Part shown: positions 37,735 to 46,704 of the stretch, one piece after another
Layout of the letters: every line of letters starts with the position of its first letter
Position numbering within the stretch: position 1 is the first letter of the stretch
Assembly (NCBI RefSeq): GCF_029360645.1
Contig: NZ_JARDUA010000007.1
Location: forward strand, 226,855-290,854
Source of the DNA: Pontibacter litorisediminis
Lineage (GTDB): Bacteria > Bacteroidota > Bacteroidia > Cytophagales > Hymenobacteraceae
DNA length: 64,000 nucleotides
Direction: 5' to 3'
The notes under the pieces: model-generated
The model's input: the letters and a program-made list of their open reading frames with translations, nothing else
Told to the model about the DNA's origin: nothing
The model's database searches: none
Program-made: the position numbers and the translations under genes

Positions 37735-39125
37735 GCGTCTTTCTTTACTATACTTGCCGACATTTCAGCTTCCATTACCAGTTGCCCGCCCACAAAGGCC
37801 TGGCCACTCATCTTGGCAATGCCGCGCTTTATTGGAGCCAGCAGTTCACATCTAAAAATTATCGTATCGCCCGGAAGAACCTTACGCTTAAAGCGGCACT
37901 TGTCAATGCCCAGGAAGTAGGTCCAGTAGTCTTCCGGCTTCTCGACGGTGTTCAGAACAAGAATCCCGCCAGTCTGCGCCATCGCCTCGATCTGGATAAC
38001 CCCCGGCAACACCGGGTTACCCGGGAAGTGGCCCTGGAAGAACGGCTCGTTCATGGTTATGTTCTTAATGCCCATAACCGTGGTATCGTCTAAGTGGATG
38101 ATTTTATCTATCAGCAGGAACGGGTAACGGTGCGGCAGGGTGGCGGCGATCTGGTTGATGTCCATCACCGGTTTCTTCTTCGGGTCGTAAGTGGGCACGT
38201 TCTTGATCGTCGCCTCGTGGATCATCTTTTTCACCTTTTTGGCAAAAGCGATGTTGGCAGCGTGGCCCGGGCGTGCCGCCAGGATCTGCCCCTTTATCGG
38301 GCGGCCGATCAGGGCCAGGTCACCCAGCAGGTCGAGCAGCTTGTGGCGGGCCGGCTCGTTCTTGAAGCGCAGCTCCGTATTGTTCAGGATGCCTTCGGCC
38401 TTCACCTCCACCTTCTGCTTCTGCAACAGCTCCGACAGGTGCGTCAGCTCATCTTCCTGCACCACGCGGTCCACAATCACAATGGCATTGTCCAGGTCTC
38501 CGCCCTTGATCAGGTTCTGCTTGAAGAGCATCTCCAGCTCGTGCAGGAACACGAAGGTGCGGCAAGGGGCAATCTCTTTCTCGAACTGGTTGAGGTCTGT
38601 GATAGAGGCGTGCTGGCTGCCCAGTACCGGGGAGTTGTAGTCCACCATCACCGTTACGCGGTAATCGTCCAACGGAAGGGCGGCAATCTCCACGCCACGG
38701 GCCTCATCCTTGTAGCTAAGGCCCTGGGTAATCTCGAAGAAGTTGCGCAGGGCGTTCTGCTCCTGCAGCCCCGCCTGGTGCAGGGCCTTCACGAACTCAA
38801 TGGAAGAGCCATCCATGATCGGGGGCTCCGGACCATCCAGCTCAATGAGCACGTTGTCTATCTGCAGGCCAACAAGAGCTGCCAGGGTGTGCTCCACGGT
38901 GTTCACGCGGGCGCCGTTCTGCTCTATGGTTGTTCCCCTGGATAGGTCCACCACATTGTCCACATCCACGTTTACAGTTGGCTTGCCAGGGAGGTCAATG
39001 CGCTGGAATTTATGTCCATGGTTGATTGGAGCGGGCTTGAACGTCATGTTCGAGACCACGCCGGTGTGCAACCCTATGCCCGATACCGTGACCGGAGCCT
39101 TAATGGTGTGCTGTTTATCGTTCAT
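37731..39125 (-). CDS. lpxC/fabZ: Bifunctional LpxC/FabZ: UDP-3-O-acyl-GlcNAc deacetylase and 3-hydroxyacyl-ACP dehydratase
   Basis: A 464-residue fusion found in Bacteroidota. Residues 1-300 are LpxC, the zinc deacetylase for the committed step of lipid A synthesis, with zinc ligands in EHTLAALVG and in the HKLLDLLGD motif. Residues about 315-464 are FabZ, with DINQIAATLPHRYPFLLIDK and the hot-dog motif QGHFPGNPVLPGV (catalytic His) followed by the catalytic Glu in IEAMAQTGG. Joining the two enzymes couples lipid A synthesis with use of the shared 3-hydroxyacyl-ACP pool. It is directly followed by lpxA. Confidence 0.97.
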
Positions 39126-39406
39126 TCACGTATGTGTAGTCGTGTATTTGCTTGTGTTGCCTAAGTGCTGGCGCAGGCGAGTGCGCTGCAGCTGCCTGAG
39201 GCACAGGCATGGCCTGTGCAGTGCTTTAGCCCTGCAAACTTAAGATATAAAATAGGGTATTACCAATTTTTATGGCTAAAGTAGCTGCAGTGTATCAGAA
39301 AGTACGGCAAAAGGCAAAGTATAACGTATAGAAGAACCCCAAATCCTCAGCAACATCAAGCGGATGGCCCTGAAAGGCTTCTTTCTACTTTACCGGAAGC
39401 CAGTGT

Positions 39407-40429
39407 TTATACTTTCTCTTTTAGCATTTCCAGTTCGCGCTGCAGTTCCGGCAGTTTGCGGAAAACGGTCATGGCGCGCAGGTTCTGCTTGTAATCGAAG
39501 GCCGGGGAGCCCTGGATAATCAGCCCTTCCTCTTTCACCGACTTGGAAACGCCGGACTGTGCCCCAATCGTTGTTTTATTGGCGATGGTGATATGGCCCA
39601 CGATCCCTACCTGCCCTGCGATCACGCAGTTGTTGCCGATCTTAGTAGACCCTGAGATGCCTGACTGGGAAGCGATCACCGTGTCCGTGCCTACCTCTAC
39701 GTTATGAGCGATCTGCACAAGGTTGTCTACTTTAGTGCCCTTTCGGATGATAGTAGAGCCCATGGTGGCGCAGTCGATGGTCGTATTCGCGCCAATGGAG
39801 ATGTCGTCCTCCAGCACCACGTTGCCGATTTGCGGAACAGCTTTGTAGGTGCCGTCAGCCTGTGGTGCCCAGCCAAAGCCATCGCTGCCGAGCACGGCGC
39901 CGGAGTGGATGGTGCAGTTGCTGCCCACCACGGTGTTGGCATAAAGTTTCACGCCGGCAAATATGGTGGTATTGTCGCCGATCACCACGTTATCGCCTAT
40001 ATAGGCCTGCGGAAAGATACGTACGTTGTTGCCTATCCTGCAATTGGTGCCGATGTAGGAGAAAGCGCCGCGGTAGTGGTTTTCGCCAATCTGGCTTCCC
40101 TGGCCCAAAAAGCAAGGCTCCTCGACACCAGTTTTTGAGGCCAGCAGCGCCGTTTGGTAGTAGTGCAGCAGCGTTGAAAAGCTGGAGTAAGGGTCGGCCA
40201 CCCGGATAAGGGTAGCCTGGGTCTGTTTTTTCAACTCCAGCGTATCCGATACAATCACGGCGCTGGCGCTGGTACTATATAAGTATGGTTCGTACTTCAG
40301 GTTGGAAAGAAAAGCAAGGGCGCCTGTTTGGGCCTCCTCAATTTTTGCCAAGGTGCTGACCTTTACAGTGTTGTCTCCTTCTACCTTGCCCTGTAGCAAG
40401 TCAGCTATCTGTTGAACAGTAAATTCCAT
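39407..40429 (-). CDS. lpxD: UDP-3-O-(3-hydroxyacyl)glucosamine N-acyltransferase LpxD
   Basis: A 340-residue enzyme for the third step of lipid A synthesis. Residues 1-95 are the N-terminal uridine-binding domain (EFTVQQIADLLQGKVEGD, GALAFLSNLKYEPYL); residues about 100-300 are hexapeptide repeats of the left-handed beta-helix; the catalytic histidine is expected in VDNLVQIAHNVEVGTDT. The C-terminal helix (FRKLPELQRELEMLKEK) is normal. It runs in the same direction as lpxC/fabZ-lpxA, 281 bp upstream of them, so it may form a separate unit or share a long operon. Confidence 0.97.
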   Translation of the reverse strand: MEFTVQQIADLLQGKVEGDNTVKVSTLAKIEEAQTGALAFLSNLKYEPYLYSTSASAVIVSDTLELKKQTQATLIRVADPYSSFSTLLHYYQTALLASKTGVEEPCFLGQGSQIGENHYRGAFSYIGTNCRIGNNVRIFPQAYIGDNVVIGDNTTIFAGVKLYANTVVGSNCTIHSGAVLGSDGFGWAPQADGTYKAVPQIGNVVLEDDISIGANTTIDCATMGSTIIRKGTKVDNLVQIAHNVEVGTDTVIASQSGISGSTKIGNNCVIAGQVGIVGHITIANKTTIGAQSGVSKSVKEEGLIIQGSPAFDYKQNLRAMTVFRKLPELQRELEMLKEKV

Positions 40430-41342
40430 TTTGTAAAATTAGAGCAAAAACTCAAAAACGCTACCGCTTTGGGGGTGCAAACTTAATAAAAAATCCCTCC
40501 ACTGCACACGCCCCTTCGCTTATACTTTGTGAACCTACCTTTAGCCTTAGTACAGAGAACAAGTATAAAACAGCTCAGGAGAACTAAGTTCTGATTTCTT
40601 TAGTCATGGTGTAAATTTGAATAGGGAGGGGTGGGAAAGTGTGGGTGGGGGAGGATATGTAGTGCTACCTGTATGCTGTTACAGGTGCCCGTGCTAGCTT
40701 GAGCCTGTGCTTAGCGGCTGCTTCATAGTTGGATACAAGCTATACTTCCTTGGCTGCTGCTGCCTGCAAATTGAACCAAGTTATCCTTAACTAGCCACCG
40801 CTCATCCTCTAGACTTACATACCTACGGTTGCATTTCATACTTTCTGCTCTCCAGCCCGAGAGGGCTCGTCTTTGGGCATCGCGCTGTCTACATTTCCTT
40901 TGCTCCTACGTCGCAATGCCGCCAAGGCGGCACCGGAAATCTAGAAGGCGCTCAACCCAAAGACTGGGAACAGGTTCGATAGCCACAGCTGACGGAGCTT
41001 GAACCGTACTCCCTCCCCTGTTTTTAGGGGAGGGGAGGGGTAAAGCCCCCTTGGAAAGAAGCAGAGGGATAAAAATCGTCTGCTGGACAATTCCCCTCCT
41101 TGGAGGGGTTAGGGGTGGGTTAATACTTCTGCTGATGCTACCCAAGTTGCCATGGAACTTATGCTTCAGCAGAAGCAATGACATGCTCCCCTCCTGGGGG
41201 TAGGGGCCCTCGAAAAAACCAAGGAGGGGCAGGGGTGGTTGGGCCAGGTACTGCAGCCAAACGCTCGCGGGACCTTCGGACACTGTGTGACTATAGGATA
41301 AACAGTGTCCGAAAAGCTATGGCAGTTGGAACCAAAACTTTG
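40430..41342. repeat. 913-bp non-coding region with palindromic and G/C-run repeats
   Basis: No gene can be supported here. Two kinds of repeat are visible. At 40871-40962 two 28-nt arms (40871-40898 and 40935-40962) are inverted copies with 21 of 28 bases matching and a GCCGCC..GGCGGC centre. At 41011-41241 there are several C-run/G-run units of the form TCCCCTCC...GGAGGGG...AGGGGTGG (units near 41011-41055, 41091-41122 and 41187-41241). These look like Bacteroidota interspersed repeats and similar units occur near 46600 and 48500 and, in a tighter form, around the DUF559 element at 44824-45256. Confidence 0.65.
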
Positions 41343-42575
41343 CTACAAATGCACCACCTCTTTCGGGTAGCAGACGAAGTGTTTCTCTACCTTATAGCTT
41401 AAAGCCCGAATATTGGGCAGGTCAGAGGCCTCGGCCACATCCACCACATAGCCTGTTTTAGTGAGCATGTCGATGGTCTGGCCCTCCACATCGTAGGCGT
41501 TGTTACCGATCTTGCCTGAGATCATGAGGTACTTCACGTCTTCCTCCGCCAGGTTATACGTATCCTGTACCAGCTCTTTCAGGCCCAGCAGCATCTCCTG
41601 GTCTATGGGCTTGGTGGAGATGTATACTTTGAACAGCTTACGGCTAAGTATACCTTTGGCCAGGTACGAAAGTATAAAGTCCGGGTGCAGGGCCCACTCT
41701 TTGATGCCACTCCAGATATCGTGGTCATCCAGCGAGACGAAGCGCTCCAGTATGCTCTTGTCTTGCCGGAAGTCCTCCAGTGTGAGGTCGGAGGAGAGGA
41801 AGAAGCGGAGACAGGGGCTGGTTGGCACGTCTACGCCGCGCTGCATCAACTCCCGGGCCCGCTGCACCACACGCAGCACCATGTTCTCGGCGCTGATTAC
41901 CGTTTTGTGCAGGTATACCTGCCAGTACATGAGGCGGCGGCTCACCAGAAAGTTTTCTATGCTATAAACACCTTTTTCCTCCACCACCAGCTTGTCGTTG
42001 GCCACATCCAGCATCTTGATAATGCGGTCAGCTCCGATCTTGCCCTCGTAAACTCCCGTATAGAAGCTGTCGCGGTTCAGGTAATCGAGGCGATCCACGT
42101 CTAACTGGCTGGAAACGAGCTGGTGAAAGAAGCGGCGGGGATACTTGTCGGTAAATATATCGATGGCCATACTCAATCTTCCGCCAAAGTGGTCGTTAAG
42201 CAGGTGCATGATGTGCAGCGACAGGTGCTCGTGGTGCACGTTCTTAAAAATAGCCGTCTCCAGGGCATGCGAGAAAGGGCCGTGGCCCACGTCGTGCAGC
42301 AGGATAGCGATGAGCGAGGCCTCGTATTCGGTATCGTTTATTTCGTTATTTTTACTGCGAAGCGTTTGCAGGGCCGTATCCATCAGGTGCATGGCGCCCA
42401 AGGCATGGTGAAAGCGCGTGTGGAGTGCCCCCGGGTACACCATCTCTGTCAGGCCCAATTGCTTGATGCGGCGCAGGCGCTGAAAGTACGGATGCTCAAT
42501 AATGTCGAATATAAGTTCTGTCGGGGCTGTGATAAAGCCGTAAACAGGGTCGTTAAAGATCTTTTTCTTGTTCAC
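41343..42575 (-). CDS. HD-domain phosphohydrolase (dNTPase/SAMHD1-like)
   Basis: A 410-residue cytoplasmic enzyme. The metal-binding HD signature is HTRFHHALGAMHLM followed by the key HD pair in AILLHDVGHGPFSHALE (about residues 52-105) and a later Asp in SSQLDVDRLDYLNRDS. The N-terminal DPVYGFITAPTELIFDIIEHPYFQRLRRIKQLG is the standard opening of YdhJ/SAMHD1-like HD proteins, some of which hydrolyse dNTPs. The substrate here is not known. It is divergent from porX, 231 bp away. Confidence 0.92.
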   Translation of the reverse strand: MNKKKIFNDPVYGFITAPTELIFDIIEHPYFQRLRRIKQLGLTEMVYPGALHTRFHHALGAMHLMDTALQTLRSKNNEINDTEYEASLIAILLHDVGHGPFSHALETAIFKNVHHEHLSLHIMHLLNDHFGGRLSMAIDIFTDKYPRRFFHQLVSSQLDVDRLDYLNRDSFYTGVYEGKIGADRIIKMLDVANDKLVVEEKGVYSIENFLVSRRLMYWQVYLHKTVISAENMVLRVVQRARELMQRGVDVPTSPCLRFFLSSDLTLEDFRQDKSILERFVSLDDHDIWSGIKEWALHPDFILSYLAKGILSRKLFKVYISTKPIDQEMLLGLKELVQDTYNLAEEDVKYLMISGKIGNNAYDVEGQTIDMLTKTGYVVDVAEASDLPNIRALSYKVEKHFVCYPKEVVHL

Positions 42576-42806
42576 AAAACCGAGGCTTGAAGTTAGGGTG
42601 CAGGATATATAATAATATAACTATATATGCCTGCTTTACGTTTCAAGGCAGAACGCGCTCCATTTCCTGTTCATCTGGCGCAGGTGACTAAAGCTGCTCT
42701 GCCTGGTACGCTGCGAAAGGAAGCGTGTTAAAACTTCAGTTCGTTTTAACAACGGCGCCTTTCAGCCGTTAAACAAATTAGACATACTTACACAAAGTAT
42801 AAAACG

Positions 42807-44366
42807 ATGCAAAGATACAATATTTTATGGGCCGATGATGAGATCGACCTCCTCAAGCCGCACATCCTGTTCCTGGAAGACCGCGGCTACGACATTACAC
42901 CGGTAAACAGCGGCGCCGACGCCATAGAGGAGTTCCGCGAGCGCAGTTTCGACGTGGTGTTCCTGGATGAGAACATGCCCGGCATCAGTGGGCTGGAGAC
43001 GCTCAATGAACTGAAGACCATCCGCCCTACGGTGCCCGTGATCATGATCACCAAGAGCGAGGAGGAGCACATTATGGAGGAGGCTATCGGCTCCAAGATC
43101 ACGGATTACCTCATCAAGCCGCTGAACCCAAACCAGATCCTGCTATCGGTAAAGAAAGTGCTGGAGAACAAACGCCTGGTAAGCGAGAAAACCAATATGA
43201 GCTACCAGCGCGATTTCCGGCAGTTGGGCATGGCCTTTGGCGAGCGCCTGAGTCCGCTGGAGTGGGCTGATATCTACAAGAAGCTGGTGTACTGGGAGCT
43301 GGAGATAGACGAGACGGAGAACAAAAGCATGGCCGATGTGATCAACATGCAGAAAGACGAGGCCAACTCCAACTTCGCCAGCTTTATCATGGATAACTAT
43401 GAAGACTGGATGAACGGCGATGAGGAGGCGCCGCTGATGTCGCACCAGTTGTTCAAGCAGCGCGTGTTCCCGATGATGAAGGAAAGCGACCGCCCCGTAT
43501 ACTTTGTGCTGATCGACAACCTGCGCTACGACCAGTGGAAAGTGCTGGAGCCGCTGATCTCGGATTATTTCTCTGTGGACTCTGAGGAGATGTTCTATTC
43601 TATACTTCCGACCACCACGGCCTATGCCCGGAATGCCATTTTCTCAGGTATGCTGCCTACCGAGATCCAGAAGAAATACCCGAACATGTGGGTGAGCGAT
43701 GATGAGGAGGAGGGCAAGAACCTGCACGAGGCTGATTTCCTGGACATCCAGTTCCAGCAGAACCGCGTTACCGACAAGCACAGCTACCACAAGATCACGA
43801 ACGTACAGGCGGGCCGCGATCTGCTCAGCAAGTTCAGCAACCTGGACAACAACAAGCTGAATGTTATCGTGTATAACTTCGTGGATATGCTTTCGCATGC
43901 CCGCACCGACAGCAACATGGTTCGCGAACTGGCCCCCGACGAGTCGGCTTACCGCTCCATTACCCGCTCCTGGTTCCTACACTCGCCGCTGTTCGATACC
44001 CTGAAAGCGATAGCCGAGAAAAAAGGCAGGCTCATCATCACCACCGACCACGGCACCATTCGGGTAAAAAGGCCCTTTAAAATCATCGGCGACAGGAACA
44101 CCAACACCAACCTGCGCTACAAGCACGGTAAAAACCTGGGATATACCGATAAAGACGTGTTCACGGTGCGCAAACCGGAGCGATTTTTCTTGCCAAAGGC
44201 TAACGTTTCCACTACGTTTGTATTCGCGATAGAAGATTACTTTTTCGCCTATCCAAACAACTATAACTACTATGTGAACTACTACAAAGATACCTTCCAG
44301 CATGGGGGTGTGTCGCTGGAGGAAGTGATCATACCATTTGTAACGCTTACACCGAAGAATGTCTAA
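42807..44366 (+). CDS. porX: PorX: response regulator with PglZ/alkaline-phosphatase-like domain, type IX secretion regulator
   Basis: A 519-residue two-domain protein. Residues 1-125 are a CheY-like receiver with the acidic pair DDE, the phosphorylated Asp in DVVFLDENMPG and the lysine in DYLIKPLNPNQ. Residues about 200-515 are a PglZ/alkaline-phosphatase-superfamily domain with PTTTAYARNAIFSGMLP, NFVDMLSHARTDSN and ITTDHGTIRVKRPF as metal-site motifs. In Porphyromonas gingivalis PorX works with the kinase PorY and a sigma factor to control T9SS genes, and its output domain is a zinc phosphodiesterase. It is upstream of tsaE with an 8-bp overlap. The T9SS cargo protein at 1973-5287 is a likely indirect target. 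Confidence 0.93.
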   Translation: MQRYNILWADDEIDLLKPHILFLEDRGYDITPVNSGADAIEEFRERSFDVVFLDENMPGISGLETLNELKTIRPTVPVIMITKSEEEHIMEEAIGSKITDYLIKPLNPNQILLSVKKVLENKRLVSEKTNMSYQRDFRQLGMAFGERLSPLEWADIYKKLVYWELEIDETENKSMADVINMQKDEANSNFASFIMDNYEDWMNGDEEAPLMSHQLFKQRVFPMMKESDRPVYFVLIDNLRYDQWKVLEPLISDYFSVDSEEMFYSILPTTTAYARNAIFSGMLPTEIQKKYPNMWVSDDEEEGKNLHEADFLDIQFQQNRVTDKHSYHKITNVQAGRDLLSKFSNLDNNKLNVIVYNFVDMLSHARTDSNMVRELAPDESAYRSITRSWFLHSPLFDTLKAIAEKKGRLIITTDHGTIRVKRPFKIIGDRNTNTNLRYKHGKNLGYTDKDVFTVRKPERFFLPKANVSTTFVFAIEDYFFAYPNNYNYYVNYYKDTFQHGGVSLEEVIIPFVTLTPKNV

Positions 44367-44817
44367 TACAGGAGTAGAACGGGCACATATCAGGATGTCG
44401 TCGTTGGAAGATCTGCCAGCGGCGGCTTCTGTGCTTTTAGAGGAGGCCACTTCTGAGCCCATCATCCTCTTCGAGGGGCCCATGGGGGCCGGCAAAACCA
44501 CACTTATAAAGGAGCTCTGCCGCCAGTTGGGTGTGGAGGAGAACGTGAGCAGCCCTACCTTTGCCCTAGTGAATGAGTATGAAGGTCGGAACAGGAAACT
44601 AATTTACCATTTCGATTTTTATAGGATTAACGAGGAGCGCGAGGCCCTGGACATCGGAGCCCCGGAGTACTTCGAGTCCGGCAACCTGTGCCTGATCGAG
44701 TGGCCCTCCATGATTCCGAACCTGCTGCCCGAGCATTACCTGCTGGTAGAACTAGAAGTAGGGGAGGACAGCATAGAAAGAACTGTAAGAATAAAAAAAT
44801 ATAGTGAAAGCAAATGA
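44359..44817 (+). CDS. tsaE: TsaE: tRNA N6-threonylcarbamoyladenosine biosynthesis ATPase
   Basis: A 152-residue ATPase needed for the t6A modification of tRNAs that read ANN codons, together with TsaB, TsaC and TsaD. Walker A is EGPMGAGKTTLIK, followed by SSPTFALVNEYEG and IYHFDFYRI and the LCLIEWPSMIP motif, all hallmarks of TsaE. The ATG at 44359 overlaps the porX stop by 8 bp; an alternative start 12 codons later (MSSLEDLP) would remove that overlap. The stop codon lies only 6 bp before the left end of the DUF559 element. Confidence 0.95.
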   Translation: MSNTGVERAHIRMSSLEDLPAAASVLLEEATSEPIILFEGPMGAGKTTLIKELCRQLGVEENVSSPTFALVNEYEGRNRKLIYHFDFYRINEEREALDIGAPEYFESGNLCLIEWPSMIPNLLPEHYLLVELEVGEDSIERTVRIKKYSESK

Positions 44818-44823
44818 TGATTT

Positions 44824-44852
44824 GTCCCCCTTTGAAGGGGGTAGGGGGATGA
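44824..44852 (+). repeat. Left inverted repeat of the DUF559 element
   Basis: 29 bp that match the reverse complement of 45228-45256 with a single difference (T versus C at the position after the internal hairpin). Confidence 0.9.
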
Positions 44853-44861
44853 GAATTTATA

Positions 44862-45227
44862 TTGGAACAAAACAGCCACTATAACAAAAAACTGAAGTCT
44901 TTTGCAAAAAGCCTTCGCTCAGACGCTACCAAAGCAGAGATCAGGTTATGGTGTGAAGTTCTGAGCAAAGGCAAGACAGGGTATGGCTTTTTGCGCCAAT
45001 GGCCAATCGGGAATTATATTGCCGATTTTATGAGCAAAGACCTGAAGCTGATTATTGAAGTGGATGGATATTCTCATTATTTTAAAACAGAATAAGATCA
45101 GGTACGGGATAAAGTAGTGGCGGACTTGGGCTTTACAGTGCTGCGATTTACAGACGAAGAGGTGATGGAGGATCTGCCAAACGTTGAACGAGCTATTCAA
45201 ATTTTTATAGCTGACTCACAAGTGTAA
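44862..45227 (+). pseudogene. DUF559 endonuclease-like protein, broken by an in-frame stop
   Basis: About 121 codons in one frame with a TAA at 45093-45095. The first part gives 77 residues (from a TTG start; SFAKSLRSDATKAEIRLWCEVL, FLRQWPIGNYIADFMSKDLKLIIEVDG) and the same frame continues after the stop as DQVRDKVVADLGFTVLRFTDEEVMEDLPNVERAI, the normal end of DUF559 proteins. DUF559 belongs to the PD-(D/E)XK/Vsr-like nuclease superfamily; the expected acidic and lysine residues lie in the IADF and LKLIIEVDG region. The stop replaces one codon, a single base change from GAA. A proper ATG start is also missing in this frame. It is probably inactive unless the stop is read through. Confidence 0.85.
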
Positions 45228-45256
45228 TCATCCCCCTGCCCCCTTCAAAGGGGGAC
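45228..45256 (-). repeat. Right inverted repeat of the DUF559 element
   Basis: 29 bp inverted relative to 44824-44852, 28 of 29 identical. Confidence 0.9.
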
Positions 45257-45284
45257 TAAAAATGTTTACAAACTAAATTAACGT

Positions 45285-46511
45285 ATGACGGAGAAGTTTG
45301 CCGTAGAATTTGGAAAGATTACCACAAGCACGGCGCTCTACCCGAAAGAGTCGATGCTGGCGGTGGAGGAGAGGCGCCGTAGCCTGTTTATCGGCATTCC
45401 AAAGGAATCATCGTTCCAGGAGAATCGAATAGGCTTGACGCCTGATGCTGTGAAGCAGCTAACTGACCAGGGGCATCGTATCCAAATAGAGGCGGGGGCA
45501 GGCAGCCCCTCTAAATACTCCGATAATGAATACTCCGAGGCCGGGGCAAAAATTGTATATGCCACTGAGGAAGTATACGAGGCGGACATTATCCTGAAAA
45601 TCGCCCCGCCGACCTATGACGAGATAGAGTACCTTCGGCCGGGGCAGACGCTGATTTCCGCCTTGCACTTCGGCAACCTGACCTCCGATTACATCAACGC
45701 GCTGCTTCGTAAGAAAATCAATGCTATCTCCTTTGAACTGATACGGGATAAATCCGATGCCAAGCCCGTGGTACGCGCCATGAGCGAGATTGCCGGTAGC
45801 ACGGTGATGATGGTGGCCGCCGAGTATTTGAGCAGCAGCAACGAAGGCAAGGGCATTATATTAGGTGGTATCACGGGAGTGGCGCCTACCAAAGTTGTTA
45901 TACTTGGGGCAGGCTCTGTGGCTGAGTTTGCCGCCCGTGCGGCCCTTGGTCTGGGCGCTGAGGTGCGGGTGTTCGACAACCACATCTACAAGCTCCGCCG
46001 CCTGAAGCACAACGTGGGGGCACAGATCTTCACCTCCACCCTCGACAAGGCGGTGATGTACCAGGAGATCAAGCAGGCCGACGTGGTGATCGGCGCCTTT
46101 GTGGCCGACGAGGGGCAGATCACCTGCGTGGTGGAGGAGAGCGTGGTGGCCCAGATGAGCCCTGGCTCCATCATCATCGACGTCTGCATCGACCAGGGCG
46201 GCTGCTTCGAGACCTCCGAGATCACCTCGCACTCGCGCCCCATCTACCGCAAGTACGACATCATCCACTACTGTGTGCCCAACATCCCCTCCCGGGTGCC
46301 CCGCACGGCCTCGCAGGCGCTTTCTAACATTTTTACACCTATCTTTACCGAATTCTCCAAGTACGGCGGTATCAACGAGGTCCTGTTCATGAACGAGCAT
46401 TACCGCAGCGGGGTCTATATCTACAAAGGCAGCCTCACCAACGCCCACATCGCCAAACGGTTCGGCATGCGGTATAAGGAGCTGGGGCTGATGATTGCGG
46501 TGCGGAATTAA
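45285..46511 (+). CDS. ald: Alanine dehydrogenase
   Basis: A 408-residue NAD-dependent enzyme that interconverts alanine and pyruvate plus ammonia. Landmarks are GIPKESSFQENRIGLTPDAV near residue 37 (substrate-binding Arg and Lys), the active-site region LRPGQTLISALHFGN, the Rossmann motif VVILGAGSVAEFAARAALGLGAEVRVFDN at about residue 206, and CIDQGGCFETSEITSHSRPIYRKYDIIHYCVPNIPSRVPRTASQALSN near the end. It has about 25 extra residues at its N-terminus compared with the shorter Ald family, as in many Bacteroidota. The last 53 codons and the following ~120 bp are copied again at 48246-48525, see repeats. Confidence 0.95.
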   Translation: MTEKFAVEFGKITTSTALYPKESMLAVEERRRSLFIGIPKESSFQENRIGLTPDAVKQLTDQGHRIQIEAGAGSPSKYSDNEYSEAGAKIVYATEEVYEADIILKIAPPTYDEIEYLRPGQTLISALHFGNLTSDYINALLRKKINAISFELIRDKSDAKPVVRAMSEIAGSTVMMVAAEYLSSSNEGKGIILGGITGVAPTKVVILGAGSVAEFAARAALGLGAEVRVFDNHIYKLRRLKHNVGAQIFTSTLDKAVMYQEIKQADVVIGAFVADEGQITCVVEESVVAQMSPGSIIIDVCIDQGGCFETSEITSHSRPIYRKYDIIHYCVPNIPSRVPRTASQALSNIFTPIFTEFSKYGGINEVLFMNEHYRSGVYIYKGSLTNAHIAKRFGMRYKELGLMIAVRN

Positions 46512-46630
46512 TTTGGTCGCAAGGTAATTACGGGATTTATGGGATCAGTAGGGGATTATGGTTCCCCGCCACGGATAAGTCTTGGATCCCGAACTTGTTT
46601 AGGGGAGAGATGTGGAGGTTGGAACCGGTA
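46353..46630 (+). repeat. ald 3' end, first (intact) copy of a 278-bp direct repeat
   Basis: The last 159 bp of ald and the adjacent 119 bp are repeated at 48246-48525. In the coding part there are 13 differences, 12 of them synonymous; in the first 89 bp of non-coding part only 3 differ. The end of the repeat at 46630 coincides with the start of the inverted repeat at 46632. Confidence 0.92.
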
Positions 46631-46631
46631 A

Positions 46632-46704
46632 GAAGGAAAGCGACGTTTTCTGTTTTTTGCTAAAAATATAGCAGACTCTCTTTTTCATAATATCGCTTTC
46701 CTTC
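46632..46704. repeat. 12-bp perfect inverted repeat at the ald/cluster boundary
   Basis: GAAGGAAAGCGA at 46632-46643 is repeated in reverse complement at 46693-46704. It starts 2 bp after the end of the ald direct repeat. Confidence 0.75.

Larger units (their letters stand above)
44824..45256 (+). mobile_element. DUF559 element bounded by 29-bp inverted repeats
   Basis: A 433-bp unit inserted between tsaE and ald. Its ends (44824-44852 and 45228-45256) are inverted copies that match at 28 of 29 bases; each end also has an internal CCCCCTT/AAGGGGG hairpin. The only coding content is a DUF559 nuclease-like gene that is broken by one stop codon. No transposase and no clear target-site duplication are visible. 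The unit is therefore either a mobile cassette moved by a trans-acting enzyme or a pair of repeats that accompany this gene family. Confidence 0.7.

Noticed and set aside
40906..41283. Open frame of 125 codons on the minus strand upstream of lpxD
   Set aside because: It is a translation of the C-run/G-run repeats (INPPLTPPRRG-type peptide) and has no domain, signal or similarity.
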